From Polaribacter pacificus (GTDB taxonomy: Bacteria > Bacteroidota > Bacteroidia > Flavobacteriales > Flavobacteriaceae): a DNA stretch of 64,000 nt. The translations under genes were made by a program, and so were the position numbers. The notes beneath the pieces are model-generated. The model saw only the letters and a list, made by a program, of their open reading frames with translations, searched no databases and was not told the DNA's origin. The first letter of the stretch is position 1. Each line of letters begins with the position of its first letter. The stretch covers positions 2,294,001 to 2,358,000 of the forward strand of contig NZ_CP150664.1 of the NCBI RefSeq assembly GCF_038024035.1. The letters are read 5' to 3'. Positions 33,701-42,468 of the stretch are shown here, in pieces.

Positions 33701-34656
33701 TTTTTTGTTTTAAAGGTAAGAACAAAATAACTTCCAAAAAGACTTGGAATGGCAAAGTTTAAGAGCCACATTACTAATGAAACCATTAAAACACCAAGTT
33801 CATTCTGGGTAAAATGACCAAAAATAGCGATGGCAACGGAGCTTTTTAAAACCACATCAAACAAAGAGAGCATTGGGATGATAGAGGCAACCAAATACAT
33901 AAGACCAACACAAGAAATAGCGATGAGGTATGGAATGTCAATTTCAAAAAGATCCAATAAAAACACAAACTGATGCGAAAAAAACAGATAGCGCAGGCAG
34001 CCGAATAGTACATTGAGTATGAGGATTTTTTTAGGAAGCGCTTTCGCAAACGATGTTATTTTTTGCCAAGAATATCCTTTGTATGTTGTTTTGTTTTTTG
34101 TGATTATAAAATACAGAACTCCACCTACAATTACAATGCCCATAGCAGCATAAAGGCTGTACTGAAAGCTTTTAAAATCGTTGCTAATGGTGTTGAGATA
34201 GAGAAATCCAAGGCTCCCAAATAAAAGCGTAGCAAAAAGTTGGCTCAGGTTTCCAAACAAATTTAGTAGCAGTACTCTCGATCGAAATTCAGGTTTAAAA
34301 TACAGAATTTTGGCTCCGTATTCACCTATTCTGTTTGGGGTTATTAAAGATGAAGTTAATGAGCTTAAGCTTTGTTTTGCAGCCTCAAAAAAATCAATCT
34401 TCTGAATGCTTGAAACCAAGCTTTGCCATTTTAAAATTTCTAAAATCCAATTGATCAGACTAAAGCCGATTAAGATGCTTAGGTTTTTAATAGAAAAAAA
34501 CTGTTTCCCTAGAAGTGTATTCCAAAATTCGTTTAGGCTAAAGTTCTCATTTTGTGTCAATCTTAAATAGATAAAATATACACAGCCAATTACAAGGGTC
34601 AATTTAAGTATCAACCAAAAGAATTGCTTAGTTTTGTGTAAATCACCGAGAATCAT
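33697..34656 (-). CDS. flippase-like / lysylphosphatidylglycerol synthase TM-family protein
   Basis: A 319-residue protein with about eight hydrophobic segments and the family core LTSSLITPNRIGEYGAKILY (about 96-115). It belongs to the UPF0104/LPG-synthase membrane family, which lacks the soluble aminoacyl-transferase domain here. Its overlap (ATGA) with the downstream glycosyltransferase suggests a shared task, perhaps handling a lipid-linked glycan across the inner membrane. It is divergent from ruvC with only 21 bases between the start codons, so both promoters must overlap. The substrate is unknown. Confidence 0.8.
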   Translation of the reverse strand: MILGDLHKTKQFFWLILKLTLVIGCVYFIYLRLTQNENFSLNEFWNTLLGKQFFSIKNLSILIGFSLINWILEILKWQSLVSSIQKIDFFEAAKQSLSSLTSSLITPNRIGEYGAKILYFKPEFRSRVLLLNLFGNLSQLFATLLFGSLGFLYLNTISNDFKSFQYSLYAAMGIVIVGGVLYFIITKNKTTYKGYSWQKITSFAKALPKKILILNVLFGCLRYLFFSHQFVFLLDLFEIDIPYLIAISCVGLMYLVASIIPMLSLFDVVLKSSVAIAIFGHFTQNELGVLMVSLVMWLLNFAIPSLFGSYFVLTFKTKK

Positions 34657-34677
34657 AAGTACAAAGAACGATAAAAT

Positions 34678-35232
34678 TTGAGCACAGAAAAAATCATATT
34701 AGGAATCGATCCAGGAACCACAATTATGGGCTTTGGATTGATTAAGATTGTTGGCAAAAAAATGGAGTTTATTCAAATGAACGAGCTGCTCTTGCAAAAA
34801 TATGATGACCATTATATAAAGCTTAAACTTATCTTTGAAAGGACTATAGAACTTATAGAAACCTATCATCCAGATGAGATTGCCATTGAGGCTCCTTTCT
34901 TTGGTAAAAACGTTCAGAGTATGTTAAAATTGGGTAGAGCTCAAGGAGTGGCTATGGCAGCCGGCTTGTCTAGAGAGATTCCAATTACGGAGTACCTGCC
35001 TAAAAAAATTAAGATGGCTATCACCGGAAACGGAAATGCCAGTAAGGAGCAAGTTGCATTGATGCTAAAATCTTTGTTAAACTTAAAAACCTTGCCAAAA
35101 AACCTCGATGCAACCGATGGATTAGCCGCTGCTGTTTGTCATTTTTACAATGCAGGAAAGGTTGAAGGTTCAAAAAATTATTCAGGTTGGGATAGTTTTG
35201 TCAAGCAGAATCCTAAAAAAGTTAAATCTTAA
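34678..35232 (+). CDS. ruvC: Holliday junction resolvase RuvC
   Basis: A 184-residue endonuclease that cuts four-way junctions during recombination. The catalytic acidic residues are Asp11 (GIDPGTT), Glu71 (IEAPFFGKN), Asp144 and Asp147 ([10 protein letters not shown]). They line up with E. coli Asp7, Glu66, Asp138 and Asp141. The start is TTG at 34678: there is no in-frame ATG nearby that preserves the first beta-strand. The gene is divergent from the flippase-like gene and followed by hemW after 37 bases. ruvA and ruvB are not in the window. Confidence 0.93.
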   Translation: MSTEKIILGIDPGTTIMGFGLIKIVGKKMEFIQMNELLLQKYDDHYIKLKLIFERTIELIETYHPDEIAIEAPFFGKNVQSMLKLGRAQGVAMAAGLSREIPITEYLPKKIKMAITGNGNASKEQVALMLKSLLNLKTLPKNLDATDGLAAAVCHFYNAGKVEGSKNYSGWDSFVKQNPKKVKS

Positions 35233-35269
35233 CAATTGTCAATTAGCATTGATAAATGATCATTGAATT

Positions 35270-36397
35270 ATGTCTGGAATTTACATCCATATCCCTTTTT
35301 GTAAACAAGCTTGCTTTTATTGCGACTTTCATTTTTCTACAACTTTAAAAAAGAAAGCAGCCTTAATCGCCTGCTTGATAAAAGAAATTGAAATCAGAAA
35401 GGAAGAGCTTCAAGATACGCTAATCGAGACCATCTATTTTGGAGGTGGAACACCAAGTTTGCTTACTATTTCTGAACTTCAAAGCATTATTAAAAGTATT
35501 TATCAACATTACAAAGTGGCAGAGCATCCAGAAATTACGCTAGAGGCAAACCCTGATGATCTCTCAGAAGCTGTGATTTTAGAACTGGCAAAAAGTCCAG
35601 TCAATAGGTTGAGCATAGGTGTGCAATCTTTTTTTGAAGATGATTTAAAACAAATGAATCGCGCGCACAATGCAAAAGAAGCCATGAATTGTTTGTCATT
35701 GGCTACGGAACATTTTGACAATATTACCGTAGATTTAATTTACGGAATACCTAACATGTCTGTAGAAAAATGGAAACAGAATTTACAAACAGTTTTTGAT
35801 TTTGGGATTCATCATATCTCAAGTTATGCCTTAACGGTAGAGCCAAATACGGCACTAGATTCATTTATAAAAAATGGCAAATATCCAACTTTGGACGAGG
35901 CCTTGGCCAAGGAACACTTTGATGTCTTGGTAGACGAAACCTCTAAAAATGGTTTTGTGCATTATGAGATCTCAAATTTTGGAAAACCAGCATATTTTTC
36001 AAAACACAACACTAGTTATTGGCAAGGAAAAAAATATCTAGGGATTGGACCTTCTGCACATTCCTATAACAAAACGCATAGAAGTTGGAACGTAGCTAAT
36101 AATGGTAAATACATAGCAGCGCTTAAACAAAACAAGTTGCCATCAGAACTAGAACTCTTGAGTGTCTCAGATCAATTTAATGAGTACATTATGACTGGAA
36201 TGAGAACCATTTGGGGCATTTCTTTGGATTTTGTGGAAGCTAATTTTGGTAGTTCTTATGTCTCACAATTGCTAGCGATGTCAGAAAAATTTATAGATCA
36301 AGAGCTGCTTGTGCTCAAAGATGGTAAAATTACAACCACAGCCAAAGGCAAGTTCTTAGCTGATGGCCTAGCTAGTGAGCTCTTTATTCTAAACTAG
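35270..36397 (+). CDS. hemW: radical SAM heme chaperone HemW
   Basis: A 375-residue radical SAM protein. The iron-sulfur motif is FCKQACFYCDFH, with the CxxxCxxC spacing (about residues 10-17). GGGTPSLL (about 63-70) and NPDDLSEAV (about 98-106) follow, and the region KYLGIGPSAHSY (about 258-269) is typical of HemW. This family was long labelled oxygen-independent coproporphyrinogen oxidase, but this subgroup acts in heme delivery to respiratory proteins. It follows ruvC on the same strand. The start ATG has a TGAATT stretch before it and no strong ribosome-binding site. Confidence 0.92.
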   Translation: MSGIYIHIPFCKQACFYCDFHFSTTLKKKAALIACLIKEIEIRKEELQDTLIETIYFGGGTPSLLTISELQSIIKSIYQHYKVAEHPEITLEANPDDLSEAVILELAKSPVNRLSIGVQSFFEDDLKQMNRAHNAKEAMNCLSLATEHFDNITVDLIYGIPNMSVEKWKQNLQTVFDFGIHHISSYALTVEPNTALDSFIKNGKYPTLDEALAKEHFDVLVDETSKNGFVHYEISNFGKPAYFSKHNTSYWQGKKYLGIGPSAHSYNKTHRSWNVANNGKYIAALKQNKLPSELELLSVSDQFNEYIMTGMRTIWGISLDFVEANFGSSYVSQLLAMSEKFIDQELLVLKDGKITTTAKGKFLADGLASELFILN

Positions 36398-36501
36398 TTT
36401 CATTATTTTTTTAATGCATTTGTAAGGATTGTAGTTGATAAATTTGCTTTTAAAAAGGAGCTAGATTTTAATAAATGCATAAAAGCCTCAAATAAAAAAG
36501 G

Positions 36502-36509
36502 TATATTTG
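36502..36509 (+). promoter_or_regulatory. -7 box of the cyclase-family gene
   Basis: TATATTTG matches TAnnTTTG and is about 48 bases before the ATG at 36557. It makes the cyclase gene independent of hemW. Confidence 0.45.
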
Positions 36510-36556
36510 AACTTAGCGTATTTCAATAGTCATTTACTTAAATAAGTTTAGTATAC

Positions 36557-37309
36557 ATGCTTGCTACAATTAAATACAGTTCAAAAAATCATCAAATAGA
36601 TCTGTCAAAGCCTATAGACATTTCTATACCTATTGACCCCGCTAAAAAGGGTGTTAATGCCTGGTATATCGATGATCCTAAAATTTATCCTGTTGTTATA
36701 GAAGATTGGATTGCAACAGTTGCTAAGGGGGCTTCTATCAATTTCAATATGATAGAATTTAATCCACATTCTCATATTACTCATACAGAATGTGTAGGTC
36801 ATATTAGCAAAAAAGTACACTCTGTCAATAAAAATTTAAATCAGTTTTTCTTTTATGCAGAGCTTATTACCATTGCGCCAGCTTTGGTAGATGATGATTT
36901 TGTAATTACAAAAAAACAGCTTCAATTTGCTTTGGGAGCCAAAAAGAGAGATGCTGTGGTTATTAGAACCTTGCCTAATTTAGCTGATAAAAAATCGACT
37001 CGTTACTCGCATAGCAATCCACCATATCTTTTAGAAGAGGCTGCTGTGTTTTTAAGAGAAGCAGGGATTGAGCACCTGCTTATAGACTTGCCTTCTGTTG
37101 ATCGAGAAGAAGACGAAGGCTTATTGCTTTCTCACAATGCTTTTTGGAATACAAACGGAAAGCTTCGTAAATCTGCAACCATCACAGAATTTATTTATGT
37201 ACCCAATACCGTACTTGACGGCACATACTTTTTAAATTTGATGATTGCCCCTTTTGAAAACGATGCTACACCTAGTAAACCTATCTTGTATGAAATTATA
37301 AAAAATTAA
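36557..37309 (+). CDS. cyclase / kynurenine formamidase family hydrolase
   Basis: A 250-residue protein. The metal-binding pattern HSHITHTECVGHIS (about 72-85) matches the HxGTHxDxPxH type of the cyclase superfamily, with a His, Thr, Glu and His arrangement. SIPIDPAKKGVNAW (about 23-36) is the conserved N-terminal part. A later His in LLSHNAFW could also join the site. The family includes arylformamidase, which hydrolyses N-formylkynurenine, but the substrate cannot be read from the sequence. DUF4260 and GNAT genes follow closely, so they may be co-transcribed. Confidence 0.8.
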   Translation: MLATIKYSSKNHQIDLSKPIDISIPIDPAKKGVNAWYIDDPKIYPVVIEDWIATVAKGASINFNMIEFNPHSHITHTECVGHISKKVHSVNKNLNQFFFYAELITIAPALVDDDFVITKKQLQFALGAKKRDAVVIRTLPNLADKKSTRYSHSNPPYLLEEAAVFLREAGIEHLLIDLPSVDREEDEGLLLSHNAFWNTNGKLRKSATITEFIYVPNTVLDGTYFLNLMIAPFENDATPSKPILYEIIKN

Positions 37310-37314
37310 TACTT

Positions 37315-37668
37315 ATGAAACTGCTTTTAAAACTCGAAGAACTAGCTTCACTTTTTTTGGCAATTTATTTGTTTAACCTACTAAGCTATGATTGGTGGTG
37401 GTACGCCATCTTTTTTTTAGCACCAGATATTAGTTTTGTTGCCTACGCCATCAATCCAAAAATTGGAGCATTTTTCTATAACCTTTTGCATCACAAAGCG
37501 GTTGCAATTGTTGTTTATTTCTTGGGGATTTATTTTTTAAATGAGCCCCTACAGTTTGCCGGACTCGTCTTGTTTGGTCATTCATCCTTTGATAGAGTAT
37601 TGGGTTATGGTTTAAAATACTCCGATAGTTTTAATCATACCCATTTGGGATTAATAAAAAAAGAATGA
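37315..37668 (+). CDS. DUF4260 family membrane protein
   Basis: A 117-residue protein beginning MKLLLKLEELASLFLAIYLF, with a conserved SYDWWWYAIFFLAPDISFVA (about 24-43) and NPKIGAFFYNLLHHKAVAI (about 47-65). It has three to four hydrophobic segments. This is the DUF4260 family of small inner-membrane proteins with unknown function. It starts 5 bases after the cyclase gene and overlaps the next gene by 4 bases (ATGA), so it is part of an operon. Confidence 0.85.
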   Translation: MKLLLKLEELASLFLAIYLFNLLSYDWWWYAIFFLAPDISFVAYAINPKIGAFFYNLLHHKAVAIVVYFLGIYFLNEPLQFAGLVLFGHSSFDRVLGYGLKYSDSFNHTHLGLIKKE

Positions 37669-38063
37669 TCACTATTTCTAAAGACAAATCCAAGCTTCAA
37701 ATAGCTGTAATTCATCAGTATTTAACAGAAAGTTATTGGGGAAAAGGCAGAAGTATAGAGGCTGTTCAGAAAACTATTGACCACTGTTTGTGTTATGGAG
37801 TGTATCTAGAAGGCAAGCAAATTGGTTTTGCAAGAATTGCAACTGATTATACCGTATTTGCCTATTTAATGGACGTTTTTATTCTGCCAAAATTTCAAGG
37901 CAAAGGCTACTCTAAACAACTAATGCAGACACTGATCAATGATGCTGAGTTAGAGACCTGTACTGTTTGGATGTTAAAAACTTCTGATGCTCATGGGTTG
38001 TATGAGCAATTTGGGTTTACGGACTTAAAAAATCCGACCAAAGTCATGGAGCGCCTCCTGTAA
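37665..38063 (+). CDS. GNAT family N-acetyltransferase
   Basis: A 132-residue acetyl-CoA-dependent acyltransferase. The cofactor loop QGKGYSKQLMQ is at about 85-95, after the strand YLMDVFILPKF. The C-terminal LYEQFGF matches the usual motif B. The ATG overlaps the upstream DUF4260 stop by 4 bases. The acceptor substrate is unknown. Length is typical for a minimal GNAT. Confidence 0.85.
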   Translation: MITISKDKSKLQIAVIHQYLTESYWGKGRSIEAVQKTIDHCLCYGVYLEGKQIGFARIATDYTVFAYLMDVFILPKFQGKGYSKQLMQTLINDAELETCTVWMLKTSDAHGLYEQFGFTDLKNPTKVMERLL

Positions 38064-38118
38064 GAAAAAATAAACACTGGTTTAAAAAAAGTTGTTACCA
38101 GATGTCTAATTCTATCCT

Positions 38119-39060
38119 ATGAAAAACAAAAAAATTAAGTACAGTATTTATGCCGCTTTGTTAGTGGTTGTTCTTTTAATAGTTGGTGGAATGTATTCTG
38201 ATATTCCAGTAGCCCAATTAAAGGAAAAATATGCCAATGAATACTCTAAGTTTCTAGAGATAGATGGCATGCAAGTGCATTATAGAGATGAGGGCAAAGG
38301 AATTCCTATTCTGTTGATTCACGGTACAGCTTCTTCTTTGCATACTTGGGATGATTGGACAAAAGAACTTGCCCAGAATTACCGAGTAATCCGTTTGGAT
38401 TTACCAGCTTTTGGTTTAACTGGAGCCAATAAAAATGGTGATTATTCCATAAAAAATTATGTGCAGTTTTTAGATCAATTTACCTCCAAGATTAAGCTGG
38501 ATGATTTTCATTTAGGCGGAAGTTCTTTAGGAGGGAATATCGCTTGGGAGTATGCTGCAAAATATCCACAGAAAATTAAAAAATTAGTGCTTGTTGATGC
38601 AAGCGGTTTGCCAACAAACAACCCACAACCTTGGATTTTTAAGTTGGCAAAAACACCAGTGTTAAGCACTGTTTTTTTATACCTAACTCCAAGAATGGTC
38701 ATTAAAGACAATATAAAGCAGGTGTATGATGATGATGTAAAAATTACAGATCAATTGGTTACTCGGTATCATGATATGGCATTGAGAGCAGGTAATAGAC
38801 AAGCCTTTATTGATAGAGCAAAAATCGATTTTAAATTTGATGAATCTAAATACAGCGAGAAGTTAAAAAGCATAAAAGCACCCACCTTATTGATTTGGGG
38901 AGAAAACGATACTTGGATTCCCTTAGACAATGGAAGGCGAATGGATTCTTTACTGCCAAATTCTAAATTAGTGGTTTTAAAAAACTCAGGGCATGTGTCG
39001 ATGGAAGAAAATCCGGTAGAAAGTTTGGTAATTTTTAAGGCATTCCTAGAGAATCGTTAA
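38119..39060 (+). CDS. alpha/beta hydrolase with N-terminal membrane helix
   Basis: A 313-residue protein. One hydrophobic segment (about 8-27) probably anchors it, or acts as a signal peptide. The nucleophile is in the segment LGGSSLGGNIAWEYA (about 134-148; elbow SxG), the oxyanion segment is LIHGTASSLHTWDDW (about 65-79), and the acid and base are in WGENDTWIPL (about 261-270) and NSGHVSMEENP (about 288-298). This is a complete catalytic triad. The substrate is unknown. It follows the GNAT gene after about 55 bases. Confidence 0.85.
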   Translation: MKNKKIKYSIYAALLVVVLLIVGGMYSDIPVAQLKEKYANEYSKFLEIDGMQVHYRDEGKGIPILLIHGTASSLHTWDDWTKELAQNYRVIRLDLPAFGLTGANKNGDYSIKNYVQFLDQFTSKIKLDDFHLGGSSLGGNIAWEYAAKYPQKIKKLVLVDASGLPTNNPQPWIFKLAKTPVLSTVFLYLTPRMVIKDNIKQVYDDDVKITDQLVTRYHDMALRAGNRQAFIDRAKIDFKFDESKYSEKLKSIKAPTLLIWGENDTWIPLDNGRRMDSLLPNSKLVVLKNSGHVSMEENPVESLVIFKAFLENR

Positions 39061-39125
39061 GGGCTTGGGATAAGCGCAGTTGCGGATTTAAAATGGCCAG
39101 TTTTGAGATTTAAAAAATAGTAATA

Positions 39126-39164
39126 AAAACAATTGCGGCTTTAGTTTTTACCAGAACCGCAATT
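39126..39164 (-). terminator. terminator after the DUF6789-like gene
   Basis: AATTGCGG (39131-39138) pairs with CCGCAATT (39157-39164). The U tract (from AAAAAC at 39126-39130) is on the minus strand, 30 bases past the DUF6789 stop. Confidence 0.5.
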
Positions 39165-39193
39165 GCGTTTATGCATTGATGTACGTTGTTTTT

Positions 39194-39649
39194 TTATGCT
39201 GTTTTTGTTTTACATGTTCCATTAGCACAATAAGTATCACCAACGATTTTTGCCACGACCATTCCAAAAATGATATGACCTACTAAACTACCCATTGCAG
39301 TTAGTGCCATAGATCCTTCCATTTTAGGCATCGGAAGCATCATTCCCATTACTCCCATCATAATTTGCGCAAAAACAAAGGCAATAATTCCAAATACGGC
39401 ACCTTTTACCCAACTGTTTTTGATCTTGTGTTTAAAAATGCACAAATAGGTGTAAACAAACGCAAATAATATTCCAGTCATAAAGTGCATTACCCAACCT
39501 AAAAAAATAGGTATGCCTAGCATTTCTGAGAGCATTTTTGGTGGAGACATTTTAGGCATTCCCATCAAGGGTGCAATCATTATCACCAAGGTCATTATGG
39601 CTGTACCTATAATTCCCGCTAAAATTGATTTTTTAATTTTTGTATTCAT
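39194..39649 (-). CDS. DUF6789-like four-helix membrane protein
   Basis: A 151-residue, Met- and Gly-rich protein with four hydrophobic segments (about 10-30, 47-70, 82-105 and 113-135). Met-Pro-Lys-Met motifs occur twice and a Cys pair lies in the tail (YCANGTCKTK). I place it in the DUF6789 family, whose function is not known. Met-rich and Cys-rich features could bind copper-like metals, but this is only a guess. It follows the YceI gene by 11 bases on the same strand and is probably co-transcribed with it. Confidence 0.7.
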   Translation of the reverse strand: MNTKIKKSILAGIIGTAIMTLVIMIAPLMGMPKMSPPKMLSEMLGIPIFLGWVMHFMTGILFAFVYTYLCIFKHKIKNSWVKGAVFGIIAFVFAQIMMGVMGMMLPMPKMEGSMALTAMGSLVGHIIFGMVVAKIVGDTYCANGTCKTKTA

Positions 39650-39660
39650 AACTTATTCTT

Positions 39661-40263
39661 TTACTTTTTACGATTTAGTTCTATTGGAATATGGATCTTA
39701 ACCTTATCACCTACCACCATAGTAGCAGCCCAGTCACCTGTCCCAACTCCGTATTCTGTTCTATCAATTGTCGTATCAATAACAACTCCTAAAATAAGAG
39801 TTCGCTTCATCATTGGGTGTTCCATTTCACCTGTAATTTTCATAGGCAAGACAACGTCTTTTGTTTTATTTCTAATGGTGAGTTTACCGTAGATTAAATA
39901 TTCCTTGTCAGATTTTTTTTCAATTTTACTTGATTTAAAAGCCATTTTAGGGTAGGTCTTTGCATCAAAAAAATCTTTAGATTTTAAATGTCTATCTCTT
40001 TTTGCATCATCAGTGTTTACACTTTTGATTGATACCGAGAAATCGGCCTTGCTTCCGTTTAAGTTGTTTGGGTCAAAATGTATTGTTCCGTCAAAGTCAG
40101 AAAACTTTCCAGTAACTGCAGAAAAGAAGTGATTTATTGAAAAATTGACTGAAGTGTGTGCTTTGTCAATTTTCCATTTTGTTGCAGTTTGTGCATTTGT
40201 AGTAAGTGTACTCATCGCAGTAATTGCTACTGCTAAAACCATTGTTTTGATTATTGAAACCAT
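39661..40263 (-). CDS. YceI family periplasmic lipid-binding protein
   Basis: A 200-residue exported protein with a signal peptide (about 1-25, ending TNAQ). The lipocalin-like YceI fold starts WKIDKAHTSVNFSINHFF (about 29-46). It continues with KFSDFDGTIHFDP and SKDFFDAKTYPKMAFKSS. The family binds isoprenoid-type molecules in a beta-barrel pocket. It lies downstream of an ECF sigma factor gene on the same strand, which makes it a candidate target, but an 80-base gap leaves room for its own promoter. Confidence 0.9.
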   Translation of the reverse strand: MVSIIKTMVLAVAITAMSTLTTNAQTATKWKIDKAHTSVNFSINHFFSAVTGKFSDFDGTIHFDPNNLNGSKADFSVSIKSVNTDDAKRDRHLKSKDFFDAKTYPKMAFKSSKIEKKSDKEYLIYGKLTIRNKTKDVVLPMKITGEMEHPMMKRTLILGVVIDTTIDRTEYGVGTGDWAATMVVGDKVKIHIPIELNRKK

Positions 40264-40343
40264 GTTGTTTAAATTTTATAGTTGTGATAGCCAATATGAA
40301 CTATCTATACCTTTATACCAATGGTTTCAAAAAATCACCCAAG

Positions 40344-40895
40344 TCAATAGATTTTTTTTAAAGTTTCTTCTTTTTCTTTGATTTTTCGGATTTGCTCAAC
40401 GCACTTATGTTTTTGATTTTGAGCATTATGACGTGTGGAGTAACCGTAATCTTTCTGAATTTGCTCAATCGCTTTTTCTTTAAAAAAAATGTCTTGAATA
40501 AGCCTGTTACAATGTTCGGTAATATTGAGTAAGTATCCTTTAAGCTTTTCTAAATATGTTTTTTCATCCTCAATAGCCTCATTAATTGAATTCAAAAAAT
40601 CAAAAGATTGTAGTTCTTCAACAGATAACTCAAAGTTTTTATTTCGTAGTTTTTTAAACCATAAGTTTTTGCAAATGGCATAGACGTAGGTGTCTATAGA
40701 AGCTGTGAGCTGAAAATCGTCTTGGCGAAGTTTTTCTACAAGTACCATCATAGCATCTTGAAATAAATCTTCTGCATCTGATTGATTTCCGCTATTGTTT
40801 TTTACAAACTTTGTAATTTTCACATAATTGTCTTGATACAATTTTCCAAAAGCAAAGTTGTTGTCAGTCTTTAAATCGGTTAAAATAGTATTCAT
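40344..40895 (-). CDS. ECF-type RNA polymerase sigma factor
   Basis: A 183-residue protein. Sigma region 2 is SDAEDLFQDAMMVLVEKL (about 37-54), including the core-binding DLFQDA motif. Region 4 lies at about 125-175, with a helix-turn-helix around IEQIQKDYGYS. No adjacent anti-sigma factor is visible, so control must come from elsewhere. YceI and the DUF6789-like membrane protein follow on the same strand. A regulator for envelope stress is plausible but unproven. Confidence 0.85.
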   Translation of the reverse strand: MNTILTDLKTDNNFAFGKLYQDNYVKITKFVKNNSGNQSDAEDLFQDAMMVLVEKLRQDDFQLTASIDTYVYAICKNLWFKKLRNKNFELSVEELQSFDFLNSINEAIEDEKTYLEKLKGYLLNITEHCNRLIQDIFFKEKAIEQIQKDYGYSTRHNAQNQKHKCVEQIRKIKEKEETLKKIY

Positions 40896-41037
40896 GTACT
40901 CATTGGTCGTAATTTTTTTTAATTGCCTACAAATTTTATGGTATTCAGTGCTTTAGTTCTAAAATAAATGAGGTAAGAAATTAAATTACCAGAAATAATT
41001 TTTAAAACTATCTTATCTTTAACGCAAAGTTTAACAT

Positions 41038-41403
41038 ATGCACATAGAACAACTTAGAGAGTATTGCATCAGTAAAAAAGGAGTAACTGAACATTTTCCG
41101 TTTGATGAGGTTACCTTGGTTTTTAAAGTGATGGGAAAGATGTTTGCTTTGGTTGGTTTAAATAAATGGGAACAAGGAGAAACCAAAATCAATTTAAAAT
41201 GCGATCCAGATTGGGCTGAAGAATTGCGTGGTGAATATGAAAGTATCAACGCAGGTTGGCATATGAGTAAAAAACATTGGAATACCGTTAGCTTAAACAA
41301 GGATGTTTCTGATGCTTTTGCTTTTGAGTTGATAGATCACTCGTACAATTTGGTGGTAAGTGGACTCACAAAAAAGTTAAAAGCAGAATTAGAGAATCTT
41401 TAA
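41038..41403 (+). CDS. MmcQ/YjbR family DNA-binding-like protein
   Basis: A 121-residue protein starting MHIEQLREYCISKKGVTEHF. The central FDEVTLVFKVMGKMFALVGL and ADWAEELRG-like segments fit the YjbR/MmcQ family, a small alpha/beta fold with a proposed double-stranded DNA-binding surface. The function is unresolved. It is monocistronic and sits between an ECF sigma gene (divergent) and the AraC regulator (convergent). Confidence 0.85.
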   Translation: MHIEQLREYCISKKGVTEHFPFDEVTLVFKVMGKMFALVGLNKWEQGETKINLKCDPDWAEELRGEYESINAGWHMSKKHWNTVSLNKDVSDAFAFELIDHSYNLVVSGLTKKLKAELENL

Positions 41404-41450
41404 ACCTCATTCTGGAAAAAGGAACGCATTGCCAGAACTCTTAAAAGTGT

Positions 41451-42290
41451 TTAATGCAAACGTCTAAAGGCAGTCGGTGTGATTCCTTTGACTTCTTTAA
41501 ACTTCCGATTAAAATTAGAAATGTTTTTAAATCCGGCTTTTTCTGAAATTTCGGCAATTAATAGTTCTTGATTTTTTAACAAACGACAGGCCTGTTCTAT
41601 CTTGACTTCGATAAGAAACTGAAAATAAGTTTTGTTGGTTCGCTGTTTAAAATAACGACAAAATGCATTGGGGGTCATGTTTGCTAGGTCTGCTATGCTT
41701 TGCAAATCAATATCACTGTCAAAATGATTCATGGTATAATCCATAATGGTACTCATTCTTTTTCCTTCATTATCCGTGTATTTTTTTTGATACACGAAAG
41801 TAGAAAGTGAAGCTGTTTCTGCTTTTAAAATAAGATTGATAATTTTTAGAAAGATGATAAATCGCTCAAAAGAACTGGCTTTTTTTAGTGATACAAATAA
41901 GGCTAATAACTCCTTTTTATGCGATAGGACCGTGCAGCCCGTATTACTTAATTTAAAAAAAGTATCAATTTTAGAAAAATCGCCCAACGAAAAAAATGCA
42001 TCACCAAATGAAGTTTTTGTAAAAAATAAGGAAATCATGTGTGATTTTTTTTCACTAGAAACATCACTTTTAAACACATGCGGTAAATTGCTGCCAATCA
42101 CTAAAACATCACCGCTTTTATAGTCGTTTACGGTATCTCCAACTACCAATGTGCCTTCTCCCTTAACAATGGCGCAAATCTGAATTTCTTCATGTTGATG
42201 CAGTTTGTCATAGAAAATAGCTCCTTTGTCTTCCTGATATATCAGAGCAATATTTTTAGATTTAGGTATTTTAAAGGGTAAAACTTTCAT
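41451..42290 (-). CDS. AraC family transcriptional regulator of the hydroxyproline cluster
   Basis: A 279-residue protein. The N-terminal cupin-like sensor (about 1-110) has IYQEDKGAIFYDKLHQHEEI and GDVLVIGSNLPHVFKSD. The C-terminal AraC domain has two helix-turn-helix motifs, IADLANMTPNAFCRYFKQRT and AEISEKAGFKNISNFNRKF. The start at 42290 is chosen because the -7 box (42344-42337) puts the RNA start near 42330, downstream of the earlier in-frame ATG at 42335. It is divergent from the first catabolic gene, so it is probably an activator responding to a hydroxyproline-derived ligand. This role is inferred from position. Confidence 0.85.
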   Translation of the reverse strand: MKVLPFKIPKSKNIALIYQEDKGAIFYDKLHQHEEIQICAIVKGEGTLVVGDTVNDYKSGDVLVIGSNLPHVFKSDVSSEKKSHMISLFFTKTSFGDAFFSLGDFSKIDTFFKLSNTGCTVLSHKKELLALFVSLKKASSFERFIIFLKIINLILKAETASLSTFVYQKKYTDNEGKRMSTIMDYTMNHFDSDIDLQSIADLANMTPNAFCRYFKQRTNKTYFQFLIEVKIEQACRLLKNQELLIAEISEKAGFKNISNFNRKFKEVKGITPTAFRRLH

Positions 42291-42336
42291 TGCTATAAAA
42301 CTTGTTTCAGCATCCAATTCTAATGTACATTTCATA

Positions 42337-42344
42337 CAAATATA
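42337..42344 (-). promoter_or_regulatory. -7 box of the araC-type gene
   Basis: The minus strand reads TATATTTG, an exact TAnnTTTG match, giving a leader of about 40 bases to the ATG at 42290. This decides the start. Confidence 0.55.
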
Positions 42345-42443
42345 TGCTAAAATACTCGTTATAATTCTTCTTTAAGTGAAAAATGAGTTAATAAAGTATC
42401 AAGACTAGATAGAATTTAGGATGGGAAAAACTTAAATCTCGTT

Positions 42444-42451
42444 TAAATTTG
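42444..42451 (+). promoter_or_regulatory. -7 box of the hydroxyproline catabolic operon
   Basis: TAAATTTG matches TAnnTTTG just 17 bases before the first ATG. The -33 position is poor, as expected of a promoter needing an activator such as the divergent AraC protein. Confidence 0.45.
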
Positions 42452-42468
42452 TAAAAAAAACATTTATA

